Origin: Kordia sp. SMS9 | GTDB taxonomy: Bacteria > Bacteroidota > Bacteroidia > Flavobacteriales > Flavobacteriaceae | Length of the DNA stretch: 64,000 bases | Direction: 5' to 3' | NCBI RefSeq assembly: GCF_003352465.1 | Contig: NZ_CP031153.1 | Span: forward strand, 3,682,001-3,746,000 | Shown here: positions 45,616-55,800 of the stretch, piece after piece | How the letters are laid out: every line of letters starts with the position of its first letter | How positions within the stretch are numbered: the first letter of the stretch is position 1 | Notes under the pieces: model-generated | Seen by the model: only the letters and a program-made list of their open reading frames with translations | Databases searched by the model: none | What the model was told of the DNA's origin: nothing | Program-made: the position numbers and the translations under genes

Positions 45616-45804
45616 ATGATATGCATTGTTTTTAGGATTTCGATGTAAATATAAAAATATCCTTACGATGTTACCTACCGAATGACGCTTAATCTTTAAA
45701 AATTATGGATGAAATGCGTGTAAATACCTATTTGTTACTTTTCTTACAATAGTTTCAGGCTATTATCTAATGATTTTTCAAAAAAACAACGGATAAATGC
45801 AGCA
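45616..45804. other. intergenic region between the exonuclease gene and the YggS-type gene
   Basis: An AT-rich 189-bp spacer. It must hold the promoter for the exonuclease-miaA operon, but no clear box was picked out. No repeat or RNA-like hairpin was seen. Confidence 0.5.
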
Positions 45805-46464
45805 CTATTGATAATTTCGCGCACCAAAAATACTACTTCCAATGCGAACCATTGTGCTTCCTTCTGCAATTGCCAATTCATAATCGCCACTCATGCCCAT
45901 GGAAATAATTGTTAAGTTTGAATGTATAGGTTGCAAGGCATCAAAAGTAGTTTTTAAGTGTTGAAACTCTTTTTGCACTTGCGTTTGATCGTCTGTAAAG
46001 GTTGCCATTCCCATCAAACCGACAATTTGTACATTTTCTAACTGTTGCAACTCCTCAGAAGCGAGTAGGGAAGTTGCATCTTGGGCAGCCATTCCAAATT
46101 TAGAATCTTCTTCTGCAATTTTGATTTGAAGCAAACAATTGATCACGCGATTGTGTTTTTTAGCTTGTTTGTCAATTTCTTTCAACAACTTCAAACTATC
46201 TACTCCGTGAATCAAATCGACAAACTCCGCCATGTACTTCACCTTATTGCGCTGAACATGACCGATCATGTGCCAAGAAATATCTTTGGGAAGTTGTTCC
46301 CACTTTTCCGCCATTTCTTGAATCTTATTCTCGCCAAACACACGTTGTCCTGCGTTGTATGCTTCTTGCAAATCAGAAACAGGTTTTGTTTTAGAAACCG
46401 CAACAAGTGTAACGTGCGTTGGTAATTTCTGTTGGTATTCTTGAATTTTGGATGTGATGGACAT
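45805..46464 (-). CDS. YggS/PROSC family PLP homeostasis protein
   Basis: A 219-residue single-domain alanine-racemase-fold protein. The PLP lysine lies in LVAVSKTKPV. FGENKIQEMAEKW, WHMIGHVQRNKVKYM, IHGVDSLKLLKEI, KFGM and the C-terminal SMGMSGDYELAIAEGSTMVRIGSSIFG are all signature segments. The family binds pyridoxal phosphate and keeps its level balanced without known catalytic turnover. It is monocistronic here, with a long 5' spacer of 421 bp on its upstream side. Confidence 0.96.
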   Translation of the reverse strand: MSITSKIQEYQQKLPTHVTLVAVSKTKPVSDLQEAYNAGQRVFGENKIQEMAEKWEQLPKDISWHMIGHVQRNKVKYMAEFVDLIHGVDSLKLLKEIDKQAKKHNRVINCLLQIKIAEEDSKFGMAAQDATSLLASEELQQLENVQIVGLMGMATFTDDQTQVQKEFQHLKTTFDALQPIHSNLTIISMGMSGDYELAIAEGSTMVRIGSSIFGARNYQ

Positions 46465-46885
46465 GTCTTGTAATTAGAATTGTAAAAATAACGATAATTT
46501 TAGGAAAAAGCTTGCTTTGGTTGTATTGTGAATTGCCACTTCAATTTTTTAGATGCTATATTATAAATGTTGAATGTTGAATTATTTCAAAGGACATTCA
46601 ATACTATACAAGTAACAATAGTGAAAGCACAACAATTCGAGTAAATTTTCGCAAGAATACTTATAAAATCATTCGTGAATTCGCGACAAAAAATGGTTAA
46701 TAGTTTATGAGTTTAGTGATTTAAATAGAAAACCAGCAACAAATAACGAAGTTAAAATGTTAAGTTACGAACGTTAAATTTTAAATTGAAAACAACTCAC
46801 AACAGGAGCGAAGCGACCAACCCATAACAATCAAAAAAGAAATGTAAAACGCTAAATGTAAAATGAACAAGTATTTTTTCAAACT
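46465..46885. other. 421-bp gene-free spacer of repeated words
   Basis: The spacer contains ttataaatgttgaatg and gttgaatt words, ggagcgaagcgacca and ataacgaa, each with close matches in the spacer at 9594-9839. No open gene, tRNA or strong terminator was seen. The YggS-type gene's promoter should be near 46470-46530. Confidence 0.55.
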
Positions 46886-48115
46886 TTAAAACTCATAAAT
46901 CGTCACGCCACTGCGCAATTTCGGTTCTATGTAGGTACTTTTTGGTGGCATGACCAATCCTTCATCAGAAATGCGTTTCATTTCATCAACATTCACAGGA
47001 ACGAGTCCGAAACCAACAGCAAATTCGCCAGAGTCGATGCGGTTTTTCATTTCAATAACATTGTGTTTGTCATACCCGTAATCAATACGATCGTCGTTTC
47101 GCAAATCGGTAATGCCCAAAATAGGTTTTAAAATGGTAATATAGAGAATATGTGTGTCTAATTCGCTTAACGAATTGGTGAAATTATAATGTGTTTTTCG
47201 CAAATACAACGAATAAAATTCACCGTCCAAATACATGCTAAAATGATGCTTTTTTGAAGGCTTGTACCATTCGTGACCTCGATTTTCAATACGATACATC
47301 TGATCTAACTTTAGCAGAAACTGTTCTTTAGACAAACCGTTCAAATCTTTGACCAAGCGATTAAATTCGGAAATACACAATTCAGATTCAGGAATCAAAT
47401 AACTCATAAACGATTGGTAACTTTCCTTTACCGAAGCATCATTCTCACAATCTTCACTAAGCAAATACGAAGAAGCCGAACGGTGATGTCCGTCTGCAAT
47501 ATAAATAGCTTCCATCTGCGTAAACTCGTCTTGAATGGCTTTAATATCATTTTGATCTTCTACCAGCCATAAATAATGTGTATCTCGATAGGTGGTTGTA
47601 AATTCAAATTCTGCGCGTGTGTTGGTGTATTTTTTTAAAATGTTACTAATCACATCAGAATCTGGATAGGTAAGCAGCACAGGTTCGGCATTGAAACCAA
47701 CTGTTTTTAAGTAATCTTTAAAAATTTGCTCTCTATATTCTATCGTATCTTCATGTTTTTTGATGACGTTGTTTTTATAATCTTCTGTACTTGCTGCGGC
47801 GACAATACCTGTAAACACACGTTTTTCACGATTGACAACTCGGTAAATATAAAAACATGGAGATTCATCCTGTACAAAAGTGCCATCTTCCTTAAATTCT
47901 AAATAGCGATTGCGCACCAAACCATAGCGTTCTTTTCCAGAAATTTCTTTGTGATATCTGTAGCCAGGATTGACGATGTGTAGAAACGAAAACGGATTGT
48001 AATCCAAACGTGCTTCGCGCTCACTTTGCGTATAACTCTGATACGATCGAGAAGCCACCAAACTCACTTTATCGCGTGTGGGACGTACTGCTTTGAATGG
48101 ATGAATTTTTGCCAC
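46886..48115 (-). CDS. DUF1015 family protein
   Basis: The preferred start is GTG at 48115 (VAKIHPFKAVRPTRDKV), giving 409 residues. It lies one base after the stop of the upstream peptidase gene and matches the usual DUF1015 beginning; an ATG at 48190 would overlap that gene by 74 bp. Typical segments are SRSYQSYTQSER, NPFSFLHIVNPGY, ERYGLVRNRYLEFKEDG, IYIADGHHRSASSYLL and the HNVIEMKNRID region. The HH in ADGHHR is strictly conserved. No biochemical role is firmly known; some members are called HTH- or SpoOJ-like without strong evidence. It ends a six-gene minus-strand operon. Confidence 0.88.
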   Translation of the reverse strand: MAKIHPFKAVRPTRDKVSLVASRSYQSYTQSEREARLDYNPFSFLHIVNPGYRYHKEISGKERYGLVRNRYLEFKEDGTFVQDESPCFYIYRVVNREKRVFTGIVAAASTEDYKNNVIKKHEDTIEYREQIFKDYLKTVGFNAEPVLLTYPDSDVISNILKKYTNTRAEFEFTTTYRDTHYLWLVEDQNDIKAIQDEFTQMEAIYIADGHHRSASSYLLSEDCENDASVKESYQSFMSYLIPESELCISEFNRLVKDLNGLSKEQFLLKLDQMYRIENRGHEWYKPSKKHHFSMYLDGEFYSLYLRKTHYNFTNSLSELDTHILYITILKPILGITDLRNDDRIDYGYDKHNVIEMKNRIDSGEFAVGFGLVPVNVDEMKRISDEGLVMPPKSTYIEPKLRSGVTIYEF

Positions 48116-48116
48116 C

Positions 48117-48731
48117 TTAGTTCCTGTTAGAATTGATAAATGTTGTCGGATTGATAAATCCAGTTGTATCTGTACGATATCCGCCACCAAGTTCCATAAA
48201 AATATTGTCGCGAATTTCTAAATGTAAATGTGCATAATATGCGCCATCTGCATTTCCAATCGTACCAATTTGCGTACCTTTTGTAACAAAGCTACCTTTT
48301 TTTATAGAAATCCTGTCACAATGTGCATATAAAGATTCATAATAGTTGCCTTTATATTTGTGTACAATGCGAATCACATTTCCCCAACCACCGCCAACAT
48401 TTTCAGCAGCTTTTACATATCCATTTCCAATCGCGTAAATCGGATCGCCTAAGTCAGTATTTCCACCACCTGTTCCGTTCCAATCGTCGCCTAAATGATT
48501 GTTTTCAGTGAATTTTTGTGCATTGTAATAGCCTTTAGCGTTGGGTTTCCCGACAGGAAAATCAAAGCTTTTTGAAACATAATTTTTATTTTTCTGAAAA
48601 AGATCATCAAAAAATGCCAGCGAATCTTGTGACACAGTCGCCTTTGATGTTTTTTGGTTCGTTGCGTTTTTTGGCTCCGTTTGATGGCAACCAAGCAACC
48701 CCAAACATACTATGAAGATGAGTTGCTTCAA
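48117..48731 (-). CDS. M23 family metallopeptidase lipoprotein
   Basis: A 204-residue lipoprotein: signal MKQLIFIVCLGLLGC with Cys15 in the lipobox. The LytM/M23 domain has the zinc ligands in HLGDDWNGTGGG (HxxxD with three intervening residues) and YAHLHLEIRDN (HxH), plus DPIYAIGNGYV and KGTQIGTIGNADG. It likely cuts or binds peptidoglycan cross-links at the cell envelope. Its start overlaps the upstream YcxB-like gene by 4 bp, and the DUF1015 gene starts right after its stop. Confidence 0.92.
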   Translation of the reverse strand: MKQLIFIVCLGLLGCHQTEPKNATNQKTSKATVSQDSLAFFDDLFQKNKNYVSKSFDFPVGKPNAKGYYNAQKFTENNHLGDDWNGTGGGNTDLGDPIYAIGNGYVKAAENVGGGWGNVIRIVHKYKGNYYESLYAHCDRISIKKGSFVTKGTQIGTIGNADGAYYAHLHLEIRDNIFMELGGGYRTDTTGFINPTTFINSNRN

Positions 48732-49168
48732 GCGTTGATATAGGTTGTGAATTTTTTAAAATCGTCTTCCGAGAAAAAAATATCTCGTGCTATGTATACA
48801 TATTTTGTTTTGGAGACGTAAATCAGCCAATAATCTTCTTTCGTAACTACATTTTTAAGCTCGCCCATTTTCCATTGCGTACTTTTTTCGTTGATCGTAA
48901 TTTGCAAGGTTTCCGCATCAAAATGTACTTGTGTTTCCGAGAAAAAAGGTTCTAAATTTTTCACGTAGGTTAAAATCAAATAACTAAAACCTACTACTAC
49001 AAGCACAATCAAACTATACAAAGCAATCAAACGCCCGAGTTGCCAACCTAATAAAAGTGTCCAAACAATTAGAAAGGGCAAGAGTTGCAACAAACTTCTT
49101 CTAAAAATGAAAAAGAAGATATCTCTGTATTTTTTTCGTGTTACCTGATACGTTTTGGTACCAATCAT
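48728..49168 (-). CDS. YcxB-like small membrane protein
   Basis: A 146-residue protein with two adjacent membrane helices (about 25-43 and 47-68) and a C-terminal soluble domain with beta strands: FFSETQVHFDAETLQITI, WKMGELKNVVTKEDYWLIYV, YIARDIFFSEDDFKKF. This PH-like arrangement is that of the YcxB-like family. Function is unknown. It overlaps the upstream dehydrogenase gene by 1 bp (TAATG) and the downstream peptidase gene by 4 bp, so all three are translationally coupled. Confidence 0.8.
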   Translation of the reverse strand: MIGTKTYQVTRKKYRDIFFFIFRRSLLQLLPFLIVWTLLLGWQLGRLIALYSLIVLVVVGFSYLILTYVKNLEPFFSETQVHFDAETLQITINEKSTQWKMGELKNVVTKEDYWLIYVSKTKYVYIARDIFFSEDDFKKFTTYINA

Positions 49169-50055
49169 TAGCTAAATATTTTTGCGACTTTTTCCGCTTT
49201 TCTACTTTCTGCATAATCGTAAAATCCTTCACCCGATTTTACCCCTAATTTTCCTGCCATTACCATATTGACCAACAACGGACACGGTGCGTATTTTGGA
49301 TTTTTAAATCCTTCATACATCACGTTTAGGATAGACAAACACACATCCAACCCAATGAAATCTGCCAATTGCAAAGGTCCCATAGGATGCGCCATTCCTA
49401 ATTTCATCACGGTATCAATTTCTTGAACACCTGCAACGCCGTTGTATAAGGTTTCAATAGATTCGTTGATCATTGGCATCAAAATTCGGTTTGCCACAAA
49501 TCCTGGATAATCGTTCACTTCCGTAGGCACTTTGTTCAACTTTTTAGACAACTCCATGATGGTATTTGTCACTTCATCAGACGTATTGTAGCCACGGATA
49601 ATTTCCACCAATTTCATAATCGGCACAGGATTCATAAAGTGCATTCCGATCACCATTTCAGGACGTGAGGTCACCGCTGCAATTTGTGTGATAGAAATGG
49701 AAGACGTATTGGTTGCCAAAATGGTGTCATCTGGACATAATTCGTCTAAATCTCTAAATATTTTTAGTTTTAAATCTACATTTTCAGTCGCTGCTTCTAC
49801 CACCAAACTTGCATATTCAACGCCTTCTTTAATACTTGTGAACGTTGTAATATTGTTTAGTGTATTTTGCTTGTCTTCTTCCGAAATTCGTTCTTTTGAC
49901 ACCATACGATCTAAGTTTTTCGTAATCGTTGCCATTCCTTTATCTAAAGAAGCTTGAGAGATATCTATTAATTGAACATTAAAGCCAAATTGAGCAAAGG
50001 TATGCGCAATTCCATTGCCCATCGTTCCTGCCCCGATAACAGCTACATTTTTCAT
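49168..50055 (-). CDS. 3-hydroxyacyl-CoA (3-hydroxybutyryl-CoA) dehydrogenase
   Basis: A 295-residue NAD-dependent dehydrogenase. The Rossmann motif is VIGAGTMGNGIAHTFAQFG, with acidic Asp following LID for NAD specificity. The catalytic His is in GMHFMNPVPIMKLVEI, and the C-terminal domain has NDYPGFVANRILMPMINE and GMAHPMGPLQLADFIGLD. Length suits the monofunctional short-chain type. It would oxidise or reduce 3-hydroxybutyryl-CoA in butyrate-type metabolism or fatty-acid breakdown. It sits 10 bp after a small exported protein gene. Confidence 0.95.
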   Translation of the reverse strand: MKNVAVIGAGTMGNGIAHTFAQFGFNVQLIDISQASLDKGMATITKNLDRMVSKERISEEDKQNTLNNITTFTSIKEGVEYASLVVEAATENVDLKLKIFRDLDELCPDDTILATNTSSISITQIAAVTSRPEMVIGMHFMNPVPIMKLVEIIRGYNTSDEVTNTIMELSKKLNKVPTEVNDYPGFVANRILMPMINESIETLYNGVAGVQEIDTVMKLGMAHPMGPLQLADFIGLDVCLSILNVMYEGFKNPKYAPCPLLVNMVMAGKLGVKSGEGFYDYAESRKAEKVAKIFS

Positions 50056-50065
50056 AATATATAGT

Positions 50066-50758
50066 TTATTTAGTCTGTAATTTTAATTTTTTTCCATGCC
50101 AAGGACAAAATTTCCAATTTCCATTGAGCAATTCGTCATCTGTTGGGCACACTTTTTCTTCCACCATGCTGGCTAACGGCAATTTGAATTTAAAACTGGT
50201 GTTTCCGTTGAGTAATACGGTCAATACTCCGTAATCATTGATCGGCGCAAGTAGTTTTCCATCTTTTCCTGTTTTTTCGAAAACGTGGAATTCCAATTGC
50301 TTTCCAAAATTCCCAAGAGTTTGCGTCATAGAAGGCTTTAGCGAGGAAAGCATTTCCATATATTCACTAGAAATTTCCGATTTTTTCAATTCTTTATAGA
50401 TGTTTCCTTGACTGTCTTGTAATTGAAGTATTTGGTATTTCGGTTTAAAATCACCAAATTGAGTCAATTCGGCGTGTAACGAACCTATCAAAATATATTC
50501 ATCCAGCGATTCTGTTAATACATCCACATCTTCTGCTCGTACAATATTACTACCATTCATGACAACTTTCCAATATTCAGTAGGAATCCACCAAACCATT
50601 TTAAAATTATCTTTATCCTTTTTTACGATCTGAATATCTTTAGTCAGTTGTGACACATCCACTTGATCAATAGGTTTCAGTTGTACTTTTTCTTGTGCGA
50701 ACGAAAACGTTATCGCGCACACACAAAAAAGCGTGAAGAGCCGTTTAATGTTTAACAT
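50066..50758 (-). CDS. exported protein of unknown function
   Basis: A 230-residue protein with a signal peptide (LFTLFCVCAITFSFAQ, cleavage near residue 21). The body has no domain I recognise. It includes MVWWIPTEYWKVVMNGS, IGSLHAELTQFGDF, LGNFGKQLEFHVFEKTG and a C-terminal LNGNWKFCPWHGKKLK with two Cys in the last 35 residues. It is conserved-looking and well embedded between the Gfo/Idh gene (8 bp upstream) and the dehydrogenase gene (10 bp downstream). Probably periplasmic. Confidence 0.75.
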   Translation of the reverse strand: MLNIKRLFTLFCVCAITFSFAQEKVQLKPIDQVDVSQLTKDIQIVKKDKDNFKMVWWIPTEYWKVVMNGSNIVRAEDVDVLTESLDEYILIGSLHAELTQFGDFKPKYQILQLQDSQGNIYKELKKSEISSEYMEMLSSLKPSMTQTLGNFGKQLEFHVFEKTGKDGKLLAPINDYGVLTVLLNGNTSFKFKLPLASMVEEKVCPTDDELLNGNWKFCPWHGKKLKLQTK

Positions 50759-50766
50759 GAACTTAA

Positions 50767-51732
50767 TTATTTTTTGAAAGTTTCTATAATTTGAATTGCT
50801 ACACGTAAGGCTTCTGTTCCTTGTTCCAGCGAAACGATGGGCGTCGTATCATTATTGATAGCATCTGCAAAGGTTTCCAATTCGTCCAAAATAGCATTGT
50901 TTTGCGCAATATCTGGATTTTCAAAATAGATTTGTTTCTTTACGCCTTCTGCATTTTGAAGAATCATGGCGTATTCGTCTGCGTCTTTCGGCGCATCTTT
51001 CATTTTTACAACTTCTACTTTCTTCTCTAAGAAATCTACTGAAATATAGGCGTCACGCTGAAAGAAACGACTTTTACGCATGTTTTTCATGGAAATACGA
51101 CTGGACGTCAGATTGGCAACACAGCCATTTTCAAACTCAATACGCGCATTGGCAATGTCAGGTGAATTGCTAATGACCGAAACACCACTCGCATTAATTT
51201 GTTTTACTTTAGAATCAACTACGCTTAAAATGGCATCAATATCGTGAATCATCAAATCTAACACCACAGGAACATCGGTACCGCGCGGATTGAATTCCGC
51301 CAAACGGTGCGTTTCAATAAACATCGGCGAATTAATTTTATCTTTCACCGCCATAAATGCAGGGTTGAAACGTTCTACATGTCCCACTTGTCCTTTTACG
51401 TTGTGCTTTTTTGCCAACGCGATCAATTCTTCAGCTTCTGCAACTGTATTTGTGATTGGTTTTTCAATAAAAACATGCTTTCCTTTCGTAATTACTTTTT
51501 TCGCACATTCGTGATGTGAAAGTGTTGGAGTGACAATATCCACTACATCTACGGCATCAATCAATGCATCAATCGTATCAAAATACGTATATCCAAACTC
51601 TTTCGCGATGGACTTTGCATATTCGGGATTGGCATCATAAAAACCGACAAGTTCGTATTGGGAAGATTGTTGTAATAAACGAAGGTGAATTTTTCCTAAG
51701 TGTCCTGCACCTAAAACTCCAGCTTTTAACAT
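50767..51732 (-). CDS. Gfo/Idh/MocA family oxidoreductase
   Basis: A 321-residue NAD(P)-dependent dehydrogenase. The Rossmann motif is GVLGAGHLGKIHLRLL, followed by VDIVTPTLSHHECAKK and HVFIEKPITNTVAEAEEL with the EKP lysine. The C-terminal beta domain holds VGHVERFNPAF, VLDLMIHDIDAIL with the catalytic His-Asp region, and FENGCVANLTSSR. The family acts on sugars, inositols or biliverdin-like substrates; the exact substrate cannot be told. It is the first gene of the operon that runs down to DUF1015. Confidence 0.93.
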   Translation of the reverse strand: MLKAGVLGAGHLGKIHLRLLQQSSQYELVGFYDANPEYAKSIAKEFGYTYFDTIDALIDAVDVVDIVTPTLSHHECAKKVITKGKHVFIEKPITNTVAEAEELIALAKKHNVKGQVGHVERFNPAFMAVKDKINSPMFIETHRLAEFNPRGTDVPVVLDLMIHDIDAILSVVDSKVKQINASGVSVISNSPDIANARIEFENGCVANLTSSRISMKNMRKSRFFQRDAYISVDFLEKKVEVVKMKDAPKDADEYAMILQNAEGVKKQIYFENPDIAQNNAILDELETFADAINNDTTPIVSLEQGTEALRVAIQIIETFKK

Positions 51733-51920
51733 AAAAAAGTGTTTTGCACAAAAATAATTTATTTTTCTAAAACCTATTACCTTATCATAAACAATTATGC
51801 AATTATCTGCTATTTTTTACTATAGTTTTTAAAGACTTGTCAATATAGAAGCAAACATATTCGCAATCAATCACTTGTATTTTAAATGTTTTTTATGGCT
51901 TGATAGATAAAAAATACTAT

Positions 51921-51928
51921 TATTTTTG
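51921..51928 (+). promoter_or_regulatory. -7 box TATTTTTG before pcm
   Basis: A perfect TAnnTTTG match 7 bp before the ATG at 51936. It supports that ATG over the TTG at 51900 and implies a near-leaderless mRNA. Confidence 0.55.
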
Positions 51929-51935
51929 TACACAG

Positions 51936-52583
51936 ATGAAAGACACGTTCAAACATAAAGGCATGCGGAATCAGTTGGCACAAGTAGTTGCTAACAAGGG
52001 AATTACTGATGAAAAAATATTAGAGGGTATCCGAAAAATTCCGCGTCATTTGTTTATGGATTCAAGTTTTGAAGCACATGCATATCAAGACAAAGCGTTT
52101 CCTATTGGCGCTGATCAAACCATTTCTCAGCCATATACGGTGGCTTTTCAAACACAATTACTAGACATTCAGAAAGGTGACAAAATTCTAGAAATTGGCA
52201 CAGGAAGCGGCTATCAAACCGCCATGTTGCTTGAACTAGGTGCCAAAGTGTACAGTATTGAACGTCAAAAAGAACTGTTCAAACGTACGAGTTTGTTTTT
52301 GCCAAAATTAGGGTATCGACCTAAAAGACTCATCTTTGGCGATGGTTACAAAGGTTTGCCCGAACAAGCTCCTTTTGACGGAATTGTGGTTACAGCAGGC
52401 GCGCCATTCGTTCCAAAACCCTTACTAGCTCAATTAAAAATAGGAGGAAAGTTGGTCATTCCCGTAGGGGAAACCAACAAAGTGCAAATCATGACTTTAT
52501 TTGTCAGAACTTCAGAAAAAGCATTTAGCAAAAAAGAATTTGGAGAATTTCGCTTTGTGCCGATGTTGGAAGACAAAAACTAA
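51936..52583 (+). CDS. pcm: protein-L-isoaspartate O-methyltransferase
   Basis: A 215-residue methyltransferase that starts repair of isoaspartyl damage. The ATG at 51936 (MKDTFKHKGMRNQLAQVV) is chosen because the -7 box lies between it and the upstream TTG. SAM-binding motif I is ILEIGTGSGYQTAMLLELG, preceded by the family-specific GADQTISQPYTVAFQTQLL. YSIERQKELF and DGIVVTAGAPFVPKPLLAQL, then GGKLVIPVG, complete the fold. Length is standard. It faces away from the Gfo/Idh operon and stands alone. Confidence 0.96.
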   Translation: MKDTFKHKGMRNQLAQVVANKGITDEKILEGIRKIPRHLFMDSSFEAHAYQDKAFPIGADQTISQPYTVAFQTQLLDIQKGDKILEIGTGSGYQTAMLLELGAKVYSIERQKELFKRTSLFLPKLGYRPKRLIFGDGYKGLPEQAPFDGIVVTAGAPFVPKPLLAQLKIGGKLVIPVGETNKVQIMTLFVRTSEKAFSKKEFGEFRFVPMLEDKN

Positions 52584-52896
52584 TCGTCTAAAAACTTCTT
52601 CAATTGTTGACGATGTATTACAAAAATTACGGTAATTCCGTAATACTTCAAGTAAGTTTTTAAAAACCAACTGTTTTATTTTGATATTCCACAATTTAAG
52701 GCTAGTTTTAGAATATATCATGTGGAAAAACAAAAAACAATCTTAGGATAAACTCACATTGATATTGACTGTATTCATACTCCGAAAACATATTTTTCCA
52801 GTACATTTTAGCAGTATGCTAAAACATAATTGACTTCCCTTTATCCATGTAATTTTTCGGAAAAACTTAATCAATAACGTATAAATTAAGAAGTAC
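52584..52896. other. 313-bp spacer with one hairpin
   Basis: AT-rich spacer before the megasynthase gene. A 7-bp hairpin (attacgg / ccgtaat, loop 5 nt) lies at 52626-52644, about 40 bp after pcm, but lacks a T tract. No gene or repeat array was seen. Confidence 0.45.
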
Positions 52897-55800
52897 ATGA
52901 ATACAATATCGCAACATCCCAGAACTAATTTAGAAACCACTATTGTGGATTTAATAAAGATAGAAACACTCAACAATCCCACAAGAACCGCTATTGTTGA
53001 TGGTGAACTTCGCGTAAGCTACGCCATGTTACAAGACAAAGCCAATGAAGTTGCTGGCGAATTAATCAGTCATAACATCGCACCAAAATCCCTAGTGGCG
53101 GTATGTATGAACCGTTCATGGGAATTGATTGCCACGTTGATTGGCGTTATGCAAGCAGGTTGTGCGTATGTGCCGCTAGATCCGTCCTATCCAAAAGATC
53201 GAATTGCGTACATGTTGTCAAATGCGCAAACGGTTGCTACGATTGTAGACACTGATGAAACTGCGAATTTGTGCAACAATTCAGAAATGCTCATACGGAC
53301 GGACGCGTTGAACGCTGAAAAAGATACAAACATAAAAACCTCTAAAAACGAGTTGGCGTACGTAATTTACACGTCTGGCTCTACAGGAAAACCCAAAGGT
53401 GTTGCGGTTGAACATGCTTCTGTTGTCGCTATGATTGATTGTGTACACGATATATTTGAAGCGGAACAATTTGACGGAATGCTCGCGGCAGCTTCTGTAT
53501 GTTTTGATACTTCCGTATTTGAAATTTTTGGAACATTATGCTATGGCGGAAAAATTATCTTGGCTAAAAATGCCTTAGATCTACTGCAACTTCCCGCAGT
53601 GGACGAAGTGAAAACCTGTGTGATGGTACCATCTTCGGTACAAGCCTTGCTTTCTGTTTCCGATTTACCAAAAAGTATAGCGTGTCTTATTTTCGGAGGC
53701 GAAGCGTTGAAGCGTTCGTTGGTGAAACAAGCATTTGCACAAAAATCAGTGTCACGCGTATTCAACTTTTACGGACCTACGGAAGATACCGTATTTTCTA
53801 CCACGACAGAACTTTTTGAAGACGAAGAAATTGTTACGATTGGAACCTCTGTGAAAAACTCAAGTTCCTATATTTTAGATGAAAATTTACAGTTGTTACC
53901 CATCGGAGAAGCTGGCGAATTGCATTTGGCAGGAAACAAATTGGCGCGTGGTTATTTGTATGATGAAGAAAAAACAAAAGAACGTTTTATTGAGATGGTT
54001 CCAACGGCTGCTATTCCTGCAAACCGATTGTATAAAACAGGCGATTTATGTTGCAGATTGCCCAATGGGAAGATTGAATTTCTTGGACGTGTCGATCAGC
54101 AAGTAAAAATAAGAGGTTTTCGAATTGAACTCGAAGAAATAGAAGCTACCTTAGAAGCTATGGAAGGCATTGAAGCCGCCGCTGTTTCCGTGATAGAAGG
54201 TGGCATTGGTCAAAAAATATTGACAGCTTTTGTCGTGATAGCAAAAGAAATGGCGATAAATGCAGATGATATAAAATCGTATGTTTCCAAACGGTTGCCA
54301 AAATATATGGTGCCACAAGTGATTCAATATCTCGAAAAACTGCCATTGTTACCGAATGACAAATTAGATCGCAAGAAACTTTCAAAACTACAGAAAACGA
54401 GCAATTCTCCATCGCATGCACAAGCATCTAATGGAACTGAGACGTTTCAAGAGCAACCTAAAGTTTCAAATAAAACGTCAAAAAATGGTGTTTTAGAAGT
54501 AGTTCAAAGTGAATTTGGTAAAATAGTGAACATAGCAGCTTCCGATCACATCAAATCAAATGAAGCTTTTGAGAGTTACGGATTGGACTCATTGTCTAGT
54601 TTGGAATTTAGCTGTAGACTTTCCAATGCATTGGATGTACAACTTCCCGCAAGTGCCATTCTTGAACATGCAACGCCTGAAAGATTAGTGAAATATATCA
54701 AAGAAATGACCAATGGTGCTGAGGGACAAACGGATCATAAACCCCCAAAAATATTGAGCGATACGCTGACAAAGTTTCAATTTGACATTCAGTCGAGTTT
54801 TCCAACGTTTCAAGCCGCAAATGCACCTTCGTGGAGCGCAGATGATAAAAGCAAATTGGTAACAGAAGTATTGCAAATGGTCAATGACAATCGAAGAAAT
54901 CCGTATGGGAAAGTGTTGCAAACAGGAAGTGCCGCCACCGGAATTGTGGGCGATGTGTATAACGATGAAGTGCAGGAAGCAATTATTTGGTCCACCAATT
55001 TGTATTTCGGATTGAATCGTGATGCAAAAGTTATCAAAGAAGCTACCGCAGCTTTGGAGCAATTTGGCACGGGAATGGGCATTTCGGCTTCTGCATCAGG
55101 CATGACGAATCAGCATGTGTCTTTTGAAAAGGAATTTGCCGATTTGGTCGGAAAAGAAGATGCGTGTTTGTTTCCCACAGGATATACTGCCAATGTGGGC
55201 ACTATTTCTGGGTTGTTAGGGAAAAATGATATCGTGGTGATTGATCAATTGTGTCATGCTTCTATTGTAGACGGCGCACGGTTGAGTGGCGCCACGATGC
55301 GAACCTTTAAACACAATGATGCTTCCGATTTGGAATCTGTGCTGCAATCGGTCGTTTCTCCATATCACACGGTATTGGTTGTGTTGGAAAGTGTGTATAG
55401 CATGGGCGAAGGTACAGCACCTGTGGCAGAAATTGTACGCATGGCAAAAAAATACAATGCTTTAACATTTGTGGATGAAGCACATTCTTTTGGTTTTTAT
55501 GGAAAAAATGGCGCAGGAATTTGTGCCGAACAAAATGCTACTGAAAACGTAGATTTTTTAATGACAACACTGAGCAAAGCCTTGGGAAGTATTGGCGGAA
55601 TTATTGCAGCTAGTAAGGAACATATAGGATTGTTGAAAGCATCCTCAAGAGCGTATATATTTCAGGCTTCTATAAGTCCCGCGGATATTGCGGCGGCGTT
55701 GACATCGTTGCGAATGCTTCGAGAAAATGAAGCGTTGCGAGCACAGTTGTGGGACAGAACACGCTACATGCGCAAACGTTTTGAAGATGCTGGCTACGAT

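Noticed and set aside
48116..48190. ATG start of the DUF1015 gene at 48190
   Set aside because: It would overlap the peptidase gene by 74 bp, and the GTG at 48115 gives the standard family N-terminus.
52626..52644. Terminator of pcm
   Set aside because: A 7-bp hairpin is present but no T tract follows, so it was noted only as a hairpin.
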